64,000 nt of DNA from the NCBI RefSeq assembly GCF_000938255.1, contig NZ_JYMR01000005.1, positions 124,001 through 188,000 on the forward strand. Direction: 5' to 3'. The position numbers and the translations under genes were made by a program. This document shows, piece after piece, positions 1 to 8,894 of the stretch; positions within the stretch are counted from its first letter, which is position 1, and every line of letters begins with the position of its first letter. The notes under the pieces were generated by a model. The model had not been told where the DNA came from. It made no database searches and saw only the letters and a list, made by a program, of their open reading frames with translations. This DNA is from Bradyrhizobium sp. LTSP849. Lineage in GTDB: Bacteria > Pseudomonadota > Alphaproteobacteria > Rhizobiales > Xanthobacteraceae.

Positions 1-70
1 TCTGCTCGCTGCTCAGCGTGGCATGGAACTGGTCCAGGGCAGGTTCAACCAGCTTGGCGGCCGTCAGCAT
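1..70 (-). CDS. possible C-terminal part of an LTXXQ/Spy-like protein (runs off left edge)
   Basis: Read on the minus strand from an ATG at 70, the frame gives MLTAAKLVEPALDQFHATL and then SSEQ at the window edge. This resembles the segment before the end of rhizobial LTXXQ-motif (Spy/CpxP-like) periplasmic proteins, where an 'ALxxFxxxLSxEQ' stretch is usual. The frame stays open for at least 50 bases upstream of that ATG, so this could be an internal Met or the remains of a longer gene. Only 23 codons are visible. The call is an inference from one short motif and is weak. Confidence 0.25.
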   Translation of the reverse strand, partial: MLTAAKLVEPALDQFHATLSSEQ

Positions 71-229
71 GGTCCCTCTGAATTGACGTCCGCTTTCTGC
101 GGCAGAACGGTGATTGGTCGGTTCGCAGCTGGCTCGCCCCGGCCGCGAATGACTCTGAGCGGTCGATTTCGATCTGCCGTCGAGGAACAACGCACGATCC
201 TGGCTGTGCCGCCGCGTACACTTGGAAAT

Positions 230-985
230 TCAGCGGCCGACAAGTGCTACGGCCTCCGGCGCTTCGGCAGGCGCGGCTTCGTTGGTCCGCATAAATACAA
301 AACGGGATGCCACGGAGATCTGTGTGTCGGCGCCGCCATCTTGGCCGATGAGAATTAGTCCCGCTCCGCCATTAGCTACATTCAGGATGACGGGGGCGCC
401 CTTCCACGTCCTGATTGGCTCCATTCCGACGATAAGAAATTCACCGATCGGCTGGTCAAAATATTGAAGCCTCAGCTGTGGCCCGACTTCTGCCGCCGCA
501 AGTCCGAAACCCAGCTGTTTGGCGCGCGCATAAATGTCCGCCAGCAACGCAGTATCGGTCTGAAAGCCGAGTTCGGCCGCCGACACCGTGAATAGCTCTA
601 TGTCTGTTTTCGTGTCGCGAAGGGTAAAGATCGGCCGTGCGAGAATCTCGCCAGCCGAGTTTCCAATGCCGCAACCTGCCGCATCCAATGCGTTACTGAG
701 GGCAAAGAAATTTGCAAAGGTCCCGATTGTGATCGTCTTCCACACGGGAACATCGACGGCGGATTTGATCAGAATTTGCGGCCTGTCAACTGACGGACCT
801 TTCTTGAGCCTTAGCTGGTTCTGCAGGACATTTCGCGCCGTGCATTGAGCTCTGGCTTCGCTCGCAAACAGGAGAGCGCATGTGGTACAGAGCATCGCAA
901 CAACGAGAACGCGACAGTGGCGCCATCCTGGCGAATGACGCTGGATGGCATGGCAACTGACTTTCTTGCCAGCTGTGCGGCCCAT
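230..985 (-). CDS. hypothetical secreted protein
   Basis: A 251-residue protein starting at the ATG at 985. This start is preferred over an upstream one at 1033 because a purine-rich AGAGGGG lies about 8 bases before it. A basic N-terminus (GRTAGKK, then RHSPGWRHCR) is followed by a hydrophobic stretch and an A-x-A-type cleavage site near EARAQC, so it is probably exported. The mature part has mixed alpha/beta composition and no motif that I recognise. It stands alone: the gene to its right is a truncated SUMF1-like gene on the other strand. No function is proposed. Confidence 0.55.
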   Translation of the reverse strand: MGRTAGKKVSCHAIQRHSPGWRHCRVLVVAMLCTTCALLFASEARAQCTARNVLQNQLRLKKGPSVDRPQILIKSAVDVPVWKTITIGTFANFFALSNALDAAGCGIGNSAGEILARPIFTLRDTKTDIELFTVSAAELGFQTDTALLADIYARAKQLGFGLAAAEVGPQLRLQYFDQPIGEFLIVGMEPIRTWKGAPVILNVANGGAGLILIGQDGGADTQISVASRFVFMRTNEAAPAEAPEAVALVGR

Positions 986-1033
986 AACGGACCCCTCTTG
1001 CGCAAATGCAGCGCCAATAAAATCAGACTTCAA

Positions 1034-1335
1034 TATGTTCGGGCCGGTTCACGGCAAAAAGCCGTCATTCTCGCAGCCTATAGAGGTTGGTCCCGGAAAT
1101 CCCGCAAAGGTTCAGCGAGGGTGACGTCGGATGACAAGCTCAACATAGGTCAGCGTGGGTGCCTTTCTTGCGCAAGTCTGCGGCGCCGCGCTACTTTCCC
1201 GGGGCCGTTTCAGTAGCCTCTACTACGGGGAGAGAGTCGGGTTGTGGCCCATCGTGTCAGTTGGCGCAGCGACAGTCTGGATTCCGGCGCGAACTGGAAG
1301 TCACCGGCTGAATGGCAAAGCGACGAGATTGACCC
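1034..1335. other. gene-free interval
   Basis: About 300 bases separate the secreted orphan (minus) from the truncated SUMF1-like gene (plus). Short open frames cross it on the plus strand, but none has a recognisable motif or a good ribosome binding site. It presumably holds the divergent promoters of the two flanking genes. I could not pick out a convincing -35/-10 pair. Confidence 0.4.
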
Positions 1336-2037
1336 ATGTGCAACATCAAGTCGCTGTGCTTTGCGGCTTATGGCGCGCATCGTTTCCGGATGGTCAGGTT
1401 TGGAGCGATTTCGGCGATTGGGACGATAGCTGTCTTGACGCTTGTTCAAGTTGGGCTTGCCGAAAATGGCCAGAGTGGCCCGAGTGCTCAACCATCGTTG
1501 CCACCAGCTCCAGGTACGAGGGACAGCCTGTTGCTGGAAGCACGTTTTCCGCAACCGCTGTCGCACAACGAAAATAATTCTCTGAGACCAATGGACCATT
1601 TCAAGGAATGCGAATCCTGTCCGGAGATGATCGTCGTTCCCTTGGGACAGTTCAGGATGGGAGCGAGCGAGAACGAGGTCGGGAGCACACCAGATGAAAG
1701 ACCACAGCATCTGGTCATTTTCGCAAAAACGTTCGCCGCAGGTCGCTTCGCGGTGACATTCGATGAATGGGACGCTTGCACAGCTGCAAAGGGTTGCAGC
1801 TATCGACCCTCCGATCAAAATTGGGGGCGCGGAAAACAACCAGTCATAAATATTCGTTGGGATGACGCCAAAGAATACGTGGCGTGGCTATCGCGCAAGA
1901 CAGGGCGACCTTATCGATTGTTGAGCGAAGCTGAGCGCGAATATGTTACGCGGGCGGGAACATCGACTGCATATTGGTGGGGCGATGATTTCAGAGCGCG
2001 TCAGGCCAACAGTCCCTCTTGTTCGATCAACTGCTAG
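1336..2037 (+). pseudogene. truncated SUMF1/formylglycine-generating-enzyme-like gene
   Basis: The 233-residue frame contains a hydrophobic leader (a start at 1390 would place VRFGAISAIGTIAVLTLV at the N-terminus) and then the front half of a SUMF1 (FGE-sulfatase) domain. Family hallmarks are 'MIVVPLGQFRMGA', 'DERPQH', 'FAVTFDEWDAC', 'PVINIRWDDAKEYVAWLSRKTG' in part, and 'YRLLSEAEREYVTRAG'. In intact members the 'YWWGDD' segment is followed by more than 60 residues including a G-N-V-W-E-W core. Here the frame instead enters a copy of a dispersed palindromic repeat at 2011 and stops at 2037. The metal- and substrate-binding C-terminal half is therefore missing. I see no continuation downstream, so this looks like a dead gene or remnant. 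Proteins with this domain also occur as non-catalytic, lectin-like modules, so the original function is open. Confidence 0.75.
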
Positions 2038-2080
2038 GATGAAGTTTGATGGGTTTCGCAAGAGCTCCCATCCTGCGAGC
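2011..2080 (+). repeat. dispersed palindromic repeat, single copy (R1)
   Basis: This 70-base stretch matches 3129-3202 almost base for base. Both begin AGTCCCTCTTGT, share GGATGAAGTTTGATGGGTTT followed by CGCAAGAGCT, and end CCATCCT-CGAGC; R1 lacks four bases relative to the other copy. It begins exactly where the SUMF1-like reading frame loses similarity to its family. Sequences with this core are, from memory, common between genes in Bradyrhizobium. Confidence 0.8.
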
Positions 2081-2232
2081 GGCATAGGACGGTGGTGTAG
2101 GTCCCACAAGCACGGCCCTCATGGCCTGCGAGCCGGTTGCGAATGGCCCGGAGCCGTCATTGGCTCCCTAACAATTCGACCTGCTGCCGCAACCGACATA
2201 GGCGTTGACTCGGCCGGTGAGCCATTGAAAAA

Positions 2233-2685
2233 ATGCATTTTATGAACGAGAGCCAGCCTCTTCTTGATTTCGATTCCGACTTTTGCCGCAAGATTGCTAA
2301 GTGGGGAGCAGTCATCTGCTTAGCATGGTTGGGGATCGCTATTTGCATTCTCGCTCTAGTCCATCCTGGTAGCCAATGTCCGGCCTGGACCATCTACGAC
2401 AAGAACGGTGGGGCTACTTCGTTGTGGGTGATGGTGGGCTTCTTTACAGGCTTTCCCACGATCTGGCTTTGCTTCATTGTCCTGCGATGGAAGGGCTTCA
2501 CCCGAAAAATCTACGATAGCGGCGCGGATAGCTATAAGCGCTTTCTAGCGTCGAAGGGTTGGGATTACCAAAGCAAACCTTCCGCTTACACCTTTCCTTT
2601 GAACTCGGTGTTCGTAGTCGTCATCGGGATGTGGAGCCTGTTTTGCTCAATGCCTCTCTGGGTGATGATCCTTCCTTGCTTTTAG
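2233..2685 (+). CDS. small hypothetical membrane protein
   Basis: A 150-residue protein with three hydrophobic segments, at about residues 24-44 (WGAVICLAWLGIAICILALV), 63-84 (SLWVMVGFFTGFPTIWLCFIV) and 124-148. A charged loop of about 40 residues lies between the second and third. A second Met (MNESQ) nine bases in is an equally good start. I recognise no family. It sits in the disturbed left edge between a broken gene and a rocD fragment, and its coding sequence is visibly less GC-rich than the rest of the window, which may hint at transfer. Confidence 0.5.
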   Translation: MHFMNESQPLLDFDSDFCRKIAKWGAVICLAWLGIAICILALVHPGSQCPAWTIYDKNGGATSLWVMVGFFTGFPTIWLCFIVLRWKGFTRKIYDSGADSYKRFLASKGWDYQSKPSAYTFPLNSVFVVVIGMWSLFCSMPLWVMILPCF

Positions 2686-2920
2686 AGACGGTGACCCAGA
2701 GCCTGCCCCGATGTATTCAAGTGGCCCATCGCGTCGTTTCGCGGCTATGCGGAATTTGATCGCTACCGGGGCATAACGGAGATTGGGCAAGCCTGCAGCA
2801 ATCAAGCTCGGTTTATTAGTACGCGCCGGCCTGGCAATTGCCCACAACTCTCAACGCACAGGTGACGGACGGGCTCGTATTGGCCGCGGCCAGCATCGCG
2901 ATCTTCCGACACAGGCCCCC

Positions 2921-3068
2921 TCACGAGAAATCCTGCGTCAGTATCGTCGCGAACTGCTCCAGCGCCCAGTCGACCTGGTCGCTGGTGATCACCAGCGGCG
3001 GGGCGATGCGGATGGTGTGCTCATGGGTGTCCTTGGCGAGGATGCCCTTGCCCCTTAGCGCCTCGCAG
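2921..3068 (-). pseudogene. duplicated 3' fragment of rocD
   Basis: This 148-base segment aligns without gaps to 4277-4424, the 3' end of the intact ornithine aminotransferase gene. By hand I count 9 differences, about 94% identity. It encodes the last 49 residues or so including the stop ([20 protein letters not shown], then [17 protein letters not shown]). The similarity stops at 3068, four bases before the palindromic repeat at 3072. There is no start codon from the original gene and no catalytic part, so it cannot make an enzyme. The two copies bracket the orphan binding-protein gene at 3286. Confidence 0.9.
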
Positions 3069-3071
3069 GCC

Positions 3072-3199
3072 CGTAGGATGGGTTGAGCTCTTGCGAAACC
3101 CATCGCCCTGACAACCAACGTAGTGTCTAGTCCCTCTTGTCCGATCCAACTGCGAGGATGAAGTTTGATGGGTTTCGCAAGAGCTCAACCCATCCTACG
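3072..3199. repeat. palindromic element with 33-bp perfect inverted arms (REPIN/MITE-like)
   Basis: Bases 3072-3104 and 3167-3199 are perfect reverse complements over 33 bp, with a 62-base spacer, making a 128-bp element. The arm contains GATGGGTTTCGCAAGAGCTC and continues AACCCATCCTACG on the plus strand. The right arm is part of a longer copy (3129-3202) of the repeat found singly at 2011-2080. Two inverted copies around a short spacer is the layout of REPINs, or of a small non-autonomous element. No transposase or RAYT gene lies in the window. Confidence 0.85.
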
Positions 3200-3285
3200 A
3201 GCTGTTGCAGCGCGTTGCCGCTCGCGTGACGCTCTGAGTCTGCTATAGTCGTTCGCTTGCACGCAGGGCTTTCCGGTGAGGCCAG

Positions 3286-4266
3286 ATGCGACGACGTGCT
3301 TTCATGGTGCTCCTTGGCGGAACGGTAACATGGCCGTTTTCCGCGTGGCCCCAATCACGTGCGTCACGCCCGCTGATCGCCATCCTGGTGGGAATCTCGC
3401 CGGTGGGCGCATCGCCATTTCTCAAGGGGTTCGCGCAGCAGATGGAAGCCCTCGGGCGCGTCGAAGGTCGGGACTACGATACTGCGGTACGGTTTGCGGA
3501 CGGCGATTTAGATCGCTTTCCAGGACTAGCGAGCGAAGTCGTGGGCCTTAAGCCAGATATCGTCGTCGCCGCAAACACCACAGCTGCCGTCGCCGCGAAG
3601 AAGGCAACCTCAACCATCCCGATTGTTTCGATAGCCTTGATTGAGCCCATAGAGAGAGGGTTAGTCGCAAGCCACGCCCATCCGGGCGGAAACTTGACGG
3701 GAATATTGATCTCGCTCGACACGCTGCTGGGCAAGCCGCTCCAGATTGCAACTGAGTTGCTTCCTGGTGCCAAGAAGGCCGGCTTACTCGTTAATGCTCA
3801 TTCGGCTTCCAGTGCAGTTCAACGGCCGGACGCCGAGAGGGTCGCCGCCGCCCTGCGCTTAGAACTCGTGGTCATCGATGTCGCGACAAAGGATCAAGTC
3901 GAGCCGGCAATTCGACAGCTTGCACGCAACGAGATCGATATTGCGATTATACCTACCGATCCACTTTTCTTGACCGAGCGCCAACGGATCGCTGCCCTCC
4001 TGGCAGCGTTGCGCTTGCCAGCTGTGTACGGCCTACGCGAACACGCCGAAGTCGGAGGTTTGATCAGCTACGGGATCGACCTGCTTGCCAACTGGCGCCA
4101 CGCGGCCGATCTGGTCGATAGGATACTCAACGGGACGGCTCCAGCTGAGATCCCGGTCGAGCTGCCGAGCAAATTGGAATTGGTCATCAATCTCAAGGCT
4201 GCCAAGACGCTTGGACTTGAGGTGCCGGCGGCGTTGATCGCACGCGCCGACGAGGTGATCGAATGA
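3286..4266 (+). CDS. ABC-type substrate-binding protein (PF04392-like), orphan
   Basis: A 326-residue protein of the 'ABC transporter substrate-binding' family typified by PF04392. It has a leader with two arginines (MRRRAFMVLLGGTVTWPFSAW) that could be Sec or Tat, then 'RPLIAILVG', 'DIVVAANTTAAVAAKKATSTIP', 'HPGGNLTGI', and the typical end 'AKTLGLEVPAALIARADEVIE'. Such proteins bind small ligands in the periplasm. No permease or ATPase gene is adjacent, which is common for this family in bradyrhizobia. The gene lies between two copies of the rocD 3' end, so it, or the DNA carrying it, was probably inserted there. The ligand is unknown. Confidence 0.85.
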   Translation: MRRRAFMVLLGGTVTWPFSAWPQSRASRPLIAILVGISPVGASPFLKGFAQQMEALGRVEGRDYDTAVRFADGDLDRFPGLASEVVGLKPDIVVAANTTAAVAAKKATSTIPIVSIALIEPIERGLVASHAHPGGNLTGILISLDTLLGKPLQIATELLPGAKKAGLLVNAHSASSAVQRPDAERVAAALRLELVVIDVATKDQVEPAIRQLARNEIDIAIIPTDPLFLTERQRIAALLAALRLPAVYGLREHAEVGGLISYGIDLLANWRHAADLVDRILNGTAPAEIPVELPSKLELVINLKAAKTLGLEVPAALIARADEVIE

Positions 4267-4276
4267 GGCTGCAGCA

Positions 4277-5491
<1,215 letters not shown>

Positions 5492-5648
5492 TTTTCGTCA
5501 CTCCCATTGGGCAGCCTGGGACGTGCGCGATGCTGCCGATTTGCTCCGGCGTGTCAAATGGTTCTGCGCATCCACCGGGCATTTTCGGCGGGCCCGTCTC
5601 CTACTGTGCATGGGGTTGTTTTCGACATTTTTGTTTGGCCGGTGCTTT

Positions 5649-6326
5649 TCAGGAGTCCTGATCGCGATGCGCGATCTCCAGCGTGACCAAGCGTGCGAGC
5701 AGCGTCGCAGGGTAAAGCTGGCCAAACACCGCCTCGATGTTGCACAGGCTGCGCACGATCGGATGCACCGGCGCGACATCGCCATAACCGGTCGTCGTCA
5801 GCGTCGCGAAGCTGAAATAGATCACCTGGCTCGCCAGCGCCGGACTGTCCTCGACCTTCATGCCGGCGAACGCGGTCGGCACCAGCGAGCCCATGAAGGT
5901 GTAGAGCGCCGAGAAGATCACCGCGATCGTCATATACAACAGCACCGCACCGATCACGCGATGATAGGTCACGCGCCCCGGCGCGAAGGTCGCGCGGGCC
6001 ACCGCCCAGGCCATTGTGGTGCCGACGATGAACCAGGAGCCGGCAAAGAGATTGAGATCGAGGATGGAGGGCGACCTGATCCGCAGGATCGCGCCGACCG
6101 TGATCATGCCGAGCGCGATCAGCATCGCCACGACCGCGACCGGGCTGCCCGAGATCACGAAGATGCCGACGACGAGCAGCAGCGCCAGCACCAGCTCTGA
6201 GGCCTGAAAGGCAAAGATCCCCAGCGCCTGGAGCGGGGAGACCACGAACATCATGATCATGAGCAAGGCGGTTAGCCCGGTCAGGAGCGGATCGGCCCAG
6301 CGCTCGCGGATCTCGTTGATGTTCAT
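5649..6326 (-). CDS. potassium-channel-type ion channel
   Basis: A 225-residue inner-membrane protein with about six hydrophobic helices. A classical potassium selectivity filter TTTGYGD lies at residues 177-183, preceded by a pore helix (YFSFATL) and followed by a last helix that begins 'SLCNIEAVFGQLYPATLLARLV'. The 'NIEAVFGQLYPA' stretch is typical of bacterial two-pore-helix 'ion channel family' proteins. There is no voltage-sensor arginine ladder and no C-terminal RCK domain, so gating is not evident. The start lies 7 bases after the end of the upstream P450 gene, so the two are very likely cotranscribed. The reason for that pairing is not obvious. Confidence 0.85.
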   Translation of the reverse strand: MNINEIRERWADPLLTGLTALLMIMMFVVSPLQALGIFAFQASELVLALLLVVGIFVISGSPVAVVAMLIALGMITVGAILRIRSPSILDLNLFAGSWFIVGTTMAWAVARATFAPGRVTYHRVIGAVLLYMTIAVIFSALYTFMGSLVPTAFAGMKVEDSPALASQVIYFSFATLTTTGYGDVAPVHPIVRSLCNIEAVFGQLYPATLLARLVTLEIAHRDQDS

Positions 6327-6333
6327 GAAATCC

Positions 6334-7566
6334 TCATCGGCCGATGGAGCAGGGCACGCTCAGGAAGCCGCGGAAGCGCACCCGGCCGCCGCGCACCGGC
6401 TCGCCGCTCACGGCATAGTTCGGGAAGCGCGCCAGGAAGCGCGAGATCGCGATGGCACCTTCCAGCCGCGCCAGCGCCATGCCGGCGCATTGATGCGCGC
6501 CAGTGGCGAAAGCGAGATGCCGGTTCGGCGCGCGTGCGACGTCGAAGGCTTCGGGATCGGGAAACTGCGCGGGATCGCGGTTGGCAGCACCGATGCACAG
6601 CGTGATCGACGTGCCGGCATCGAGCATGATTCCGCGGAGCTCGACCTTTTCCGTGGTCATGCGGTTGCCGAGCTGGTTCGAGCTTTCGTAGCGCAGCATC
6701 TCTTCCACGGCAGTCTTGATCAGGTCCGGGTTGTCGATCAGCCGCTGCTTCTGGTCCGGATTTCGGTTGAGCGTGACGAGGCCATTGCCGATCAGATTGG
6801 TGGTGGTCTCGTGGCCGGCATTGAGCAGGAAGATGCAATTGTGCAGCAACTCCTTCTCGGTCAGCCGCTCGCCGCTCTCCTCACCCTGGATCAAGCGCGT
6901 CAGCACGTCGCGCTCGGGATTGCCAGGCTTTTGGCGCCGGCGCGCCACTAGCGTCGAGAGATAGGCGAGAAAGTCCGTCACCGCCTTGTTGCCGCGCGCA
7001 GCGACTTCAGTCGATACCACGGGCTCGAGTGCACCGAGGATCGCCAGCGACCAGTCGCGCAATGGCCCACGCTCGTCATGGGGAACGTCGAGCAAATTGC
7101 CGATCACCTCGATGGGAATGGAGGCGGCGAAATCTTCGATCAGTTCGCAATCGCCTTTGGCGGCGATGGCGTCGAGCAGGCCGTCGATCAGCTTGATGAG
7201 GTCGCCCTCCATGCCGGCGATCGCGCGCGGCGACAGCGCGCCCATGATCAGCCGCCGCACGCGGGTATGCGCCGGCGGATCGTTGAACACGAGGCTCGTG
7301 GTGTGGTGCTCGTAAAGCGGGGTGTCGCCGTATTTCGGCGCGAACTCGCGCTTCTTGTCCGAGCTGAACGATTTTGTGTTCTTGTAGGTGGTGACGAGGT
7401 CGTCGTAGCGGGTCAGGAACACGGTGCCGTTCGGCAGGCGCTTGACAGGTTCGTTCTCCCGCAGTGCACGATAAGTCGGATAGGGATCGGCGTAGAATTC
7501 GCCCGTCAGCTTCTCCAGATCGAACCTGGCCGCCAGTTCTTTCGCATCTGCGTTCATTGCCGCCAT
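6334..7566 (-). CDS. cytochrome P450
   Basis: A 410-residue soluble bacterial P450. The I-helix oxygen-binding motif is AGHETT, the ExxR pair is in 'EEMLRY', and the heme ligand is C360 in 'FATGAHQCAGMALARLE'. Family members take electrons from separate ferredoxin and reductase proteins, and none is encoded next to this gene, so the redox partner must lie elsewhere. It is the first gene of a short minus-strand unit with the ion channel. It is divergent from the ThDP-dependent decarboxylase pair across a 99-base gap, which may hold shared regulation. The substrate cannot be read from the sequence. Confidence 0.92.
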   Translation of the reverse strand: MAAMNADAKELAARFDLEKLTGEFYADPYPTYRALRENEPVKRLPNGTVFLTRYDDLVTTYKNTKSFSSDKKREFAPKYGDTPLYEHHTTSLVFNDPPAHTRVRRLIMGALSPRAIAGMEGDLIKLIDGLLDAIAAKGDCELIEDFAASIPIEVIGNLLDVPHDERGPLRDWSLAILGALEPVVSTEVAARGNKAVTDFLAYLSTLVARRRQKPGNPERDVLTRLIQGEESGERLTEKELLHNCIFLLNAGHETTTNLIGNGLVTLNRNPDQKQRLIDNPDLIKTAVEEMLRYESSNQLGNRMTTEKVELRGIMLDAGTSITLCIGAANRDPAQFPDPEAFDVARAPNRHLAFATGAHQCAGMALARLEGAIAISRFLARFPNYAVSGEPVRGGRVRFRGFLSVPCSIGR

Positions 7567-7665
7567 ACTCGCCGGTTGAGACCGATATGCCGTTTTCGCT
7601 CTATCGAGCGATGCGGATCACCGTCTACAGTCGTGCCGTGATTAGCTAGCCGACCGGACAGGAAA

Positions 7666-8208
7666 ATGCACGCCCGCGCTGATGCTGCCGACACGGCCCC
7701 GAATTGGCCCGACGATATTTTCGCGACATTGCAACGCTTCGACGTCCGGCAGGTGCCTTACGTGCCGGACGCCGGTCATTCGAGGCTGATCCAGCACGTG
7801 CTGGGCTCATCCACGATGCGCGGCATTCCGCTCACGACGGAGGAGGAGGGCGTGGCGCTTCTCGCCGGCGCCTGGACCGGTGGGCAGCGCGGCGTGCTTC
7901 TGATGCAGTCGAGCGGGGTCGGCAATTGCATCAACATGCTCTCGCTGATCCCGATCCTGCGCTTTCCGTTCCTGACGCTCGTGACCATGCGTGGCGAGTG
8001 GGGCGAGTTCAATCCGTGGCAGGTGCCGATGGGATCGACCACGCAAGGCGTGTTCGAGCTTTCCGGCATCAAGGTGCTGCGCGCCTCGAACGCAGCCGAG
8101 GTGCCGGCGGTGTTAGAGGCGGCTGCCGGGCAGGCCTATAATGCGCTCACACCCACCGCCGTCCTGTTGTCGCAGCGCCTGATCGGCGCCAAGGTTTTCA
8201 CCAAATGA
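7666..8208 (+). CDS. ThDP-dependent decarboxylase, alpha subunit (sulfopyruvate/phosphonopyruvate decarboxylase-like)
   Basis: A 180-residue protein matching the N-terminal pyrimidine-binding domain of thiamine diphosphate enzymes. The activating glutamate is probably within 'TTEEEGVALLAGAW', followed by 'GVLLMQSSGVGNCINMLS' and 'MRGEWGE'. These are marks of the ComD / phosphonopyruvate decarboxylase group, which decarboxylates short 3-sulfo- or 3-phosphono-pyruvates. It overlaps the next gene by four bases (ATGA), so the two products probably form one enzyme with the active site at the subunit interface. No coenzyme M or phosphonate gene is adjacent, so the true 2-oxo acid is unknown. Confidence 0.8.
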   Translation: MHARADAADTAPNWPDDIFATLQRFDVRQVPYVPDAGHSRLIQHVLGSSTMRGIPLTTEEEGVALLAGAWTGGQRGVLLMQSSGVGNCINMLSLIPILRFPFLTLVTMRGEWGEFNPWQVPMGSTTQGVFELSGIKVLRASNAAEVPAVLEAAAGQAYNALTPTAVLLSQRLIGAKVFTK

Positions 8209-8795
8209 GCAAGGCCAATCTCCTCGATCGCCGCCAGGTGGTGTCCGCGCTGCTTGCGAACCGGAAGGACGTCGTTGCGATCGGCGGCCTCGGTGCATCG
8301 ACCAACGACATCACCGCCGCCGGCGACCACGCCCGCAATTTCTATCTCTGGGGCGGCATGGGCGGTGCGGCGATGATCGGGCTGGGCTTGGCGCTGGCGC
8401 AGCCAAAGTTGCCGGTGCTGGTCATCACCGGCGACGGCGAGATGCTGATGGGCATGGGCAGCCTCGCCACCATCGGGCTTCAGAAGCCGTCCAACCTCTC
8501 GATCGTCGTGCTCGACAACGAGGCCTATGGCGAGACCGGCGGCCAGACCAGTCACACCTCGGCCACCGCCGACCTCGTCGGTGTCGCCAGGGCCTGCGGC
8601 ATCGGGGACGCCTGCGCGATCTCGACCATGGCCGAGGTCGAGGCCTTCGCCAAGGCCGTCCACGACGTCTCGGCAGGCCCGCGATTTGCCAATGTGAAGA
8701 TCGACAGCGCCAACGTGGAGCGGATCCTGCCGAGCCGGGACGGAACTTACATCGTCAACCGGATCCGCGGTGATCTCGGGTTCCAGCCGATCTGA
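8205..8795 (+). CDS. ThDP-dependent decarboxylase, beta subunit (sulfopyruvate/phosphonopyruvate decarboxylase-like)
   Basis: A 196-residue protein equal to the C-terminal pyrophosphate-binding domain of ThDP enzymes. 'GDGEMLMGMGSLATIG' begins the GDG...N metal/diphosphate motif, which closes with 'VLDNEAYGETGGQ'. The 'YGETGGQ' ending is typical of the ComE / phosphonopyruvate decarboxylase branch rather than of acetolactate synthases. It is translationally coupled to the alpha subunit. The two genes form a compact operon divergent from the P450 gene, which suggests, without proof, a shared catabolic or detoxification role. Confidence 0.8.
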   Translation: MSKANLLDRRQVVSALLANRKDVVAIGGLGASTNDITAAGDHARNFYLWGGMGGAAMIGLGLALAQPKLPVLVITGDGEMLMGMGSLATIGLQKPSNLSIVVLDNEAYGETGGQTSHTSATADLVGVARACGIGDACAISTMAEVEAFAKAVHDVSAGPRFANVKIDSANVERILPSRDGTYIVNRIRGDLGFQPI

Positions 8796-8873
8796 CCCTG
8801 ATACGTGGCAAAATTGCCCTGAATCTGCACCCATTTAGGTTGCGGCGCACCATTTGGCTTGACTTTTGCGTGG

Positions 8874-8889
8874 GTGAGTGCTTACTCAC
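8874..8889. promoter_or_regulatory. palindromic operator and -35 element before the tetR gene
   Basis: GTGAGT-GCTT-ACTCAC is a perfect inverted repeat with 6-bp arms, ending 5 bases before the ATG of the TetR regulator. A TTGACT at 8859-8864 fits a -35 box and puts the palindrome over the expected -10 region. A repressor bound here would block polymerase. Palindromes with TGAGTG/CACTCA character are typical operators of TetR regulators of RND pumps, so autoregulation of the efflux operon is the likely meaning. Confidence 0.6.
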
Positions 8890-8894
8890 TAGCC

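Noticed and set aside
3072..3199. CRISPR-like or attachment-site interpretation of the inverted repeat
   Set aside because: There are only two arms, in inverted not direct order, with no regular spacers and no cas or integrase gene.
3127..3354. 75-codon minus-strand frame with '[15 protein letters not shown]'
   Set aside because: The conserved-looking peptide is the translation of the palindromic repeat (also seen opposite 2011-2080), not a real protein.
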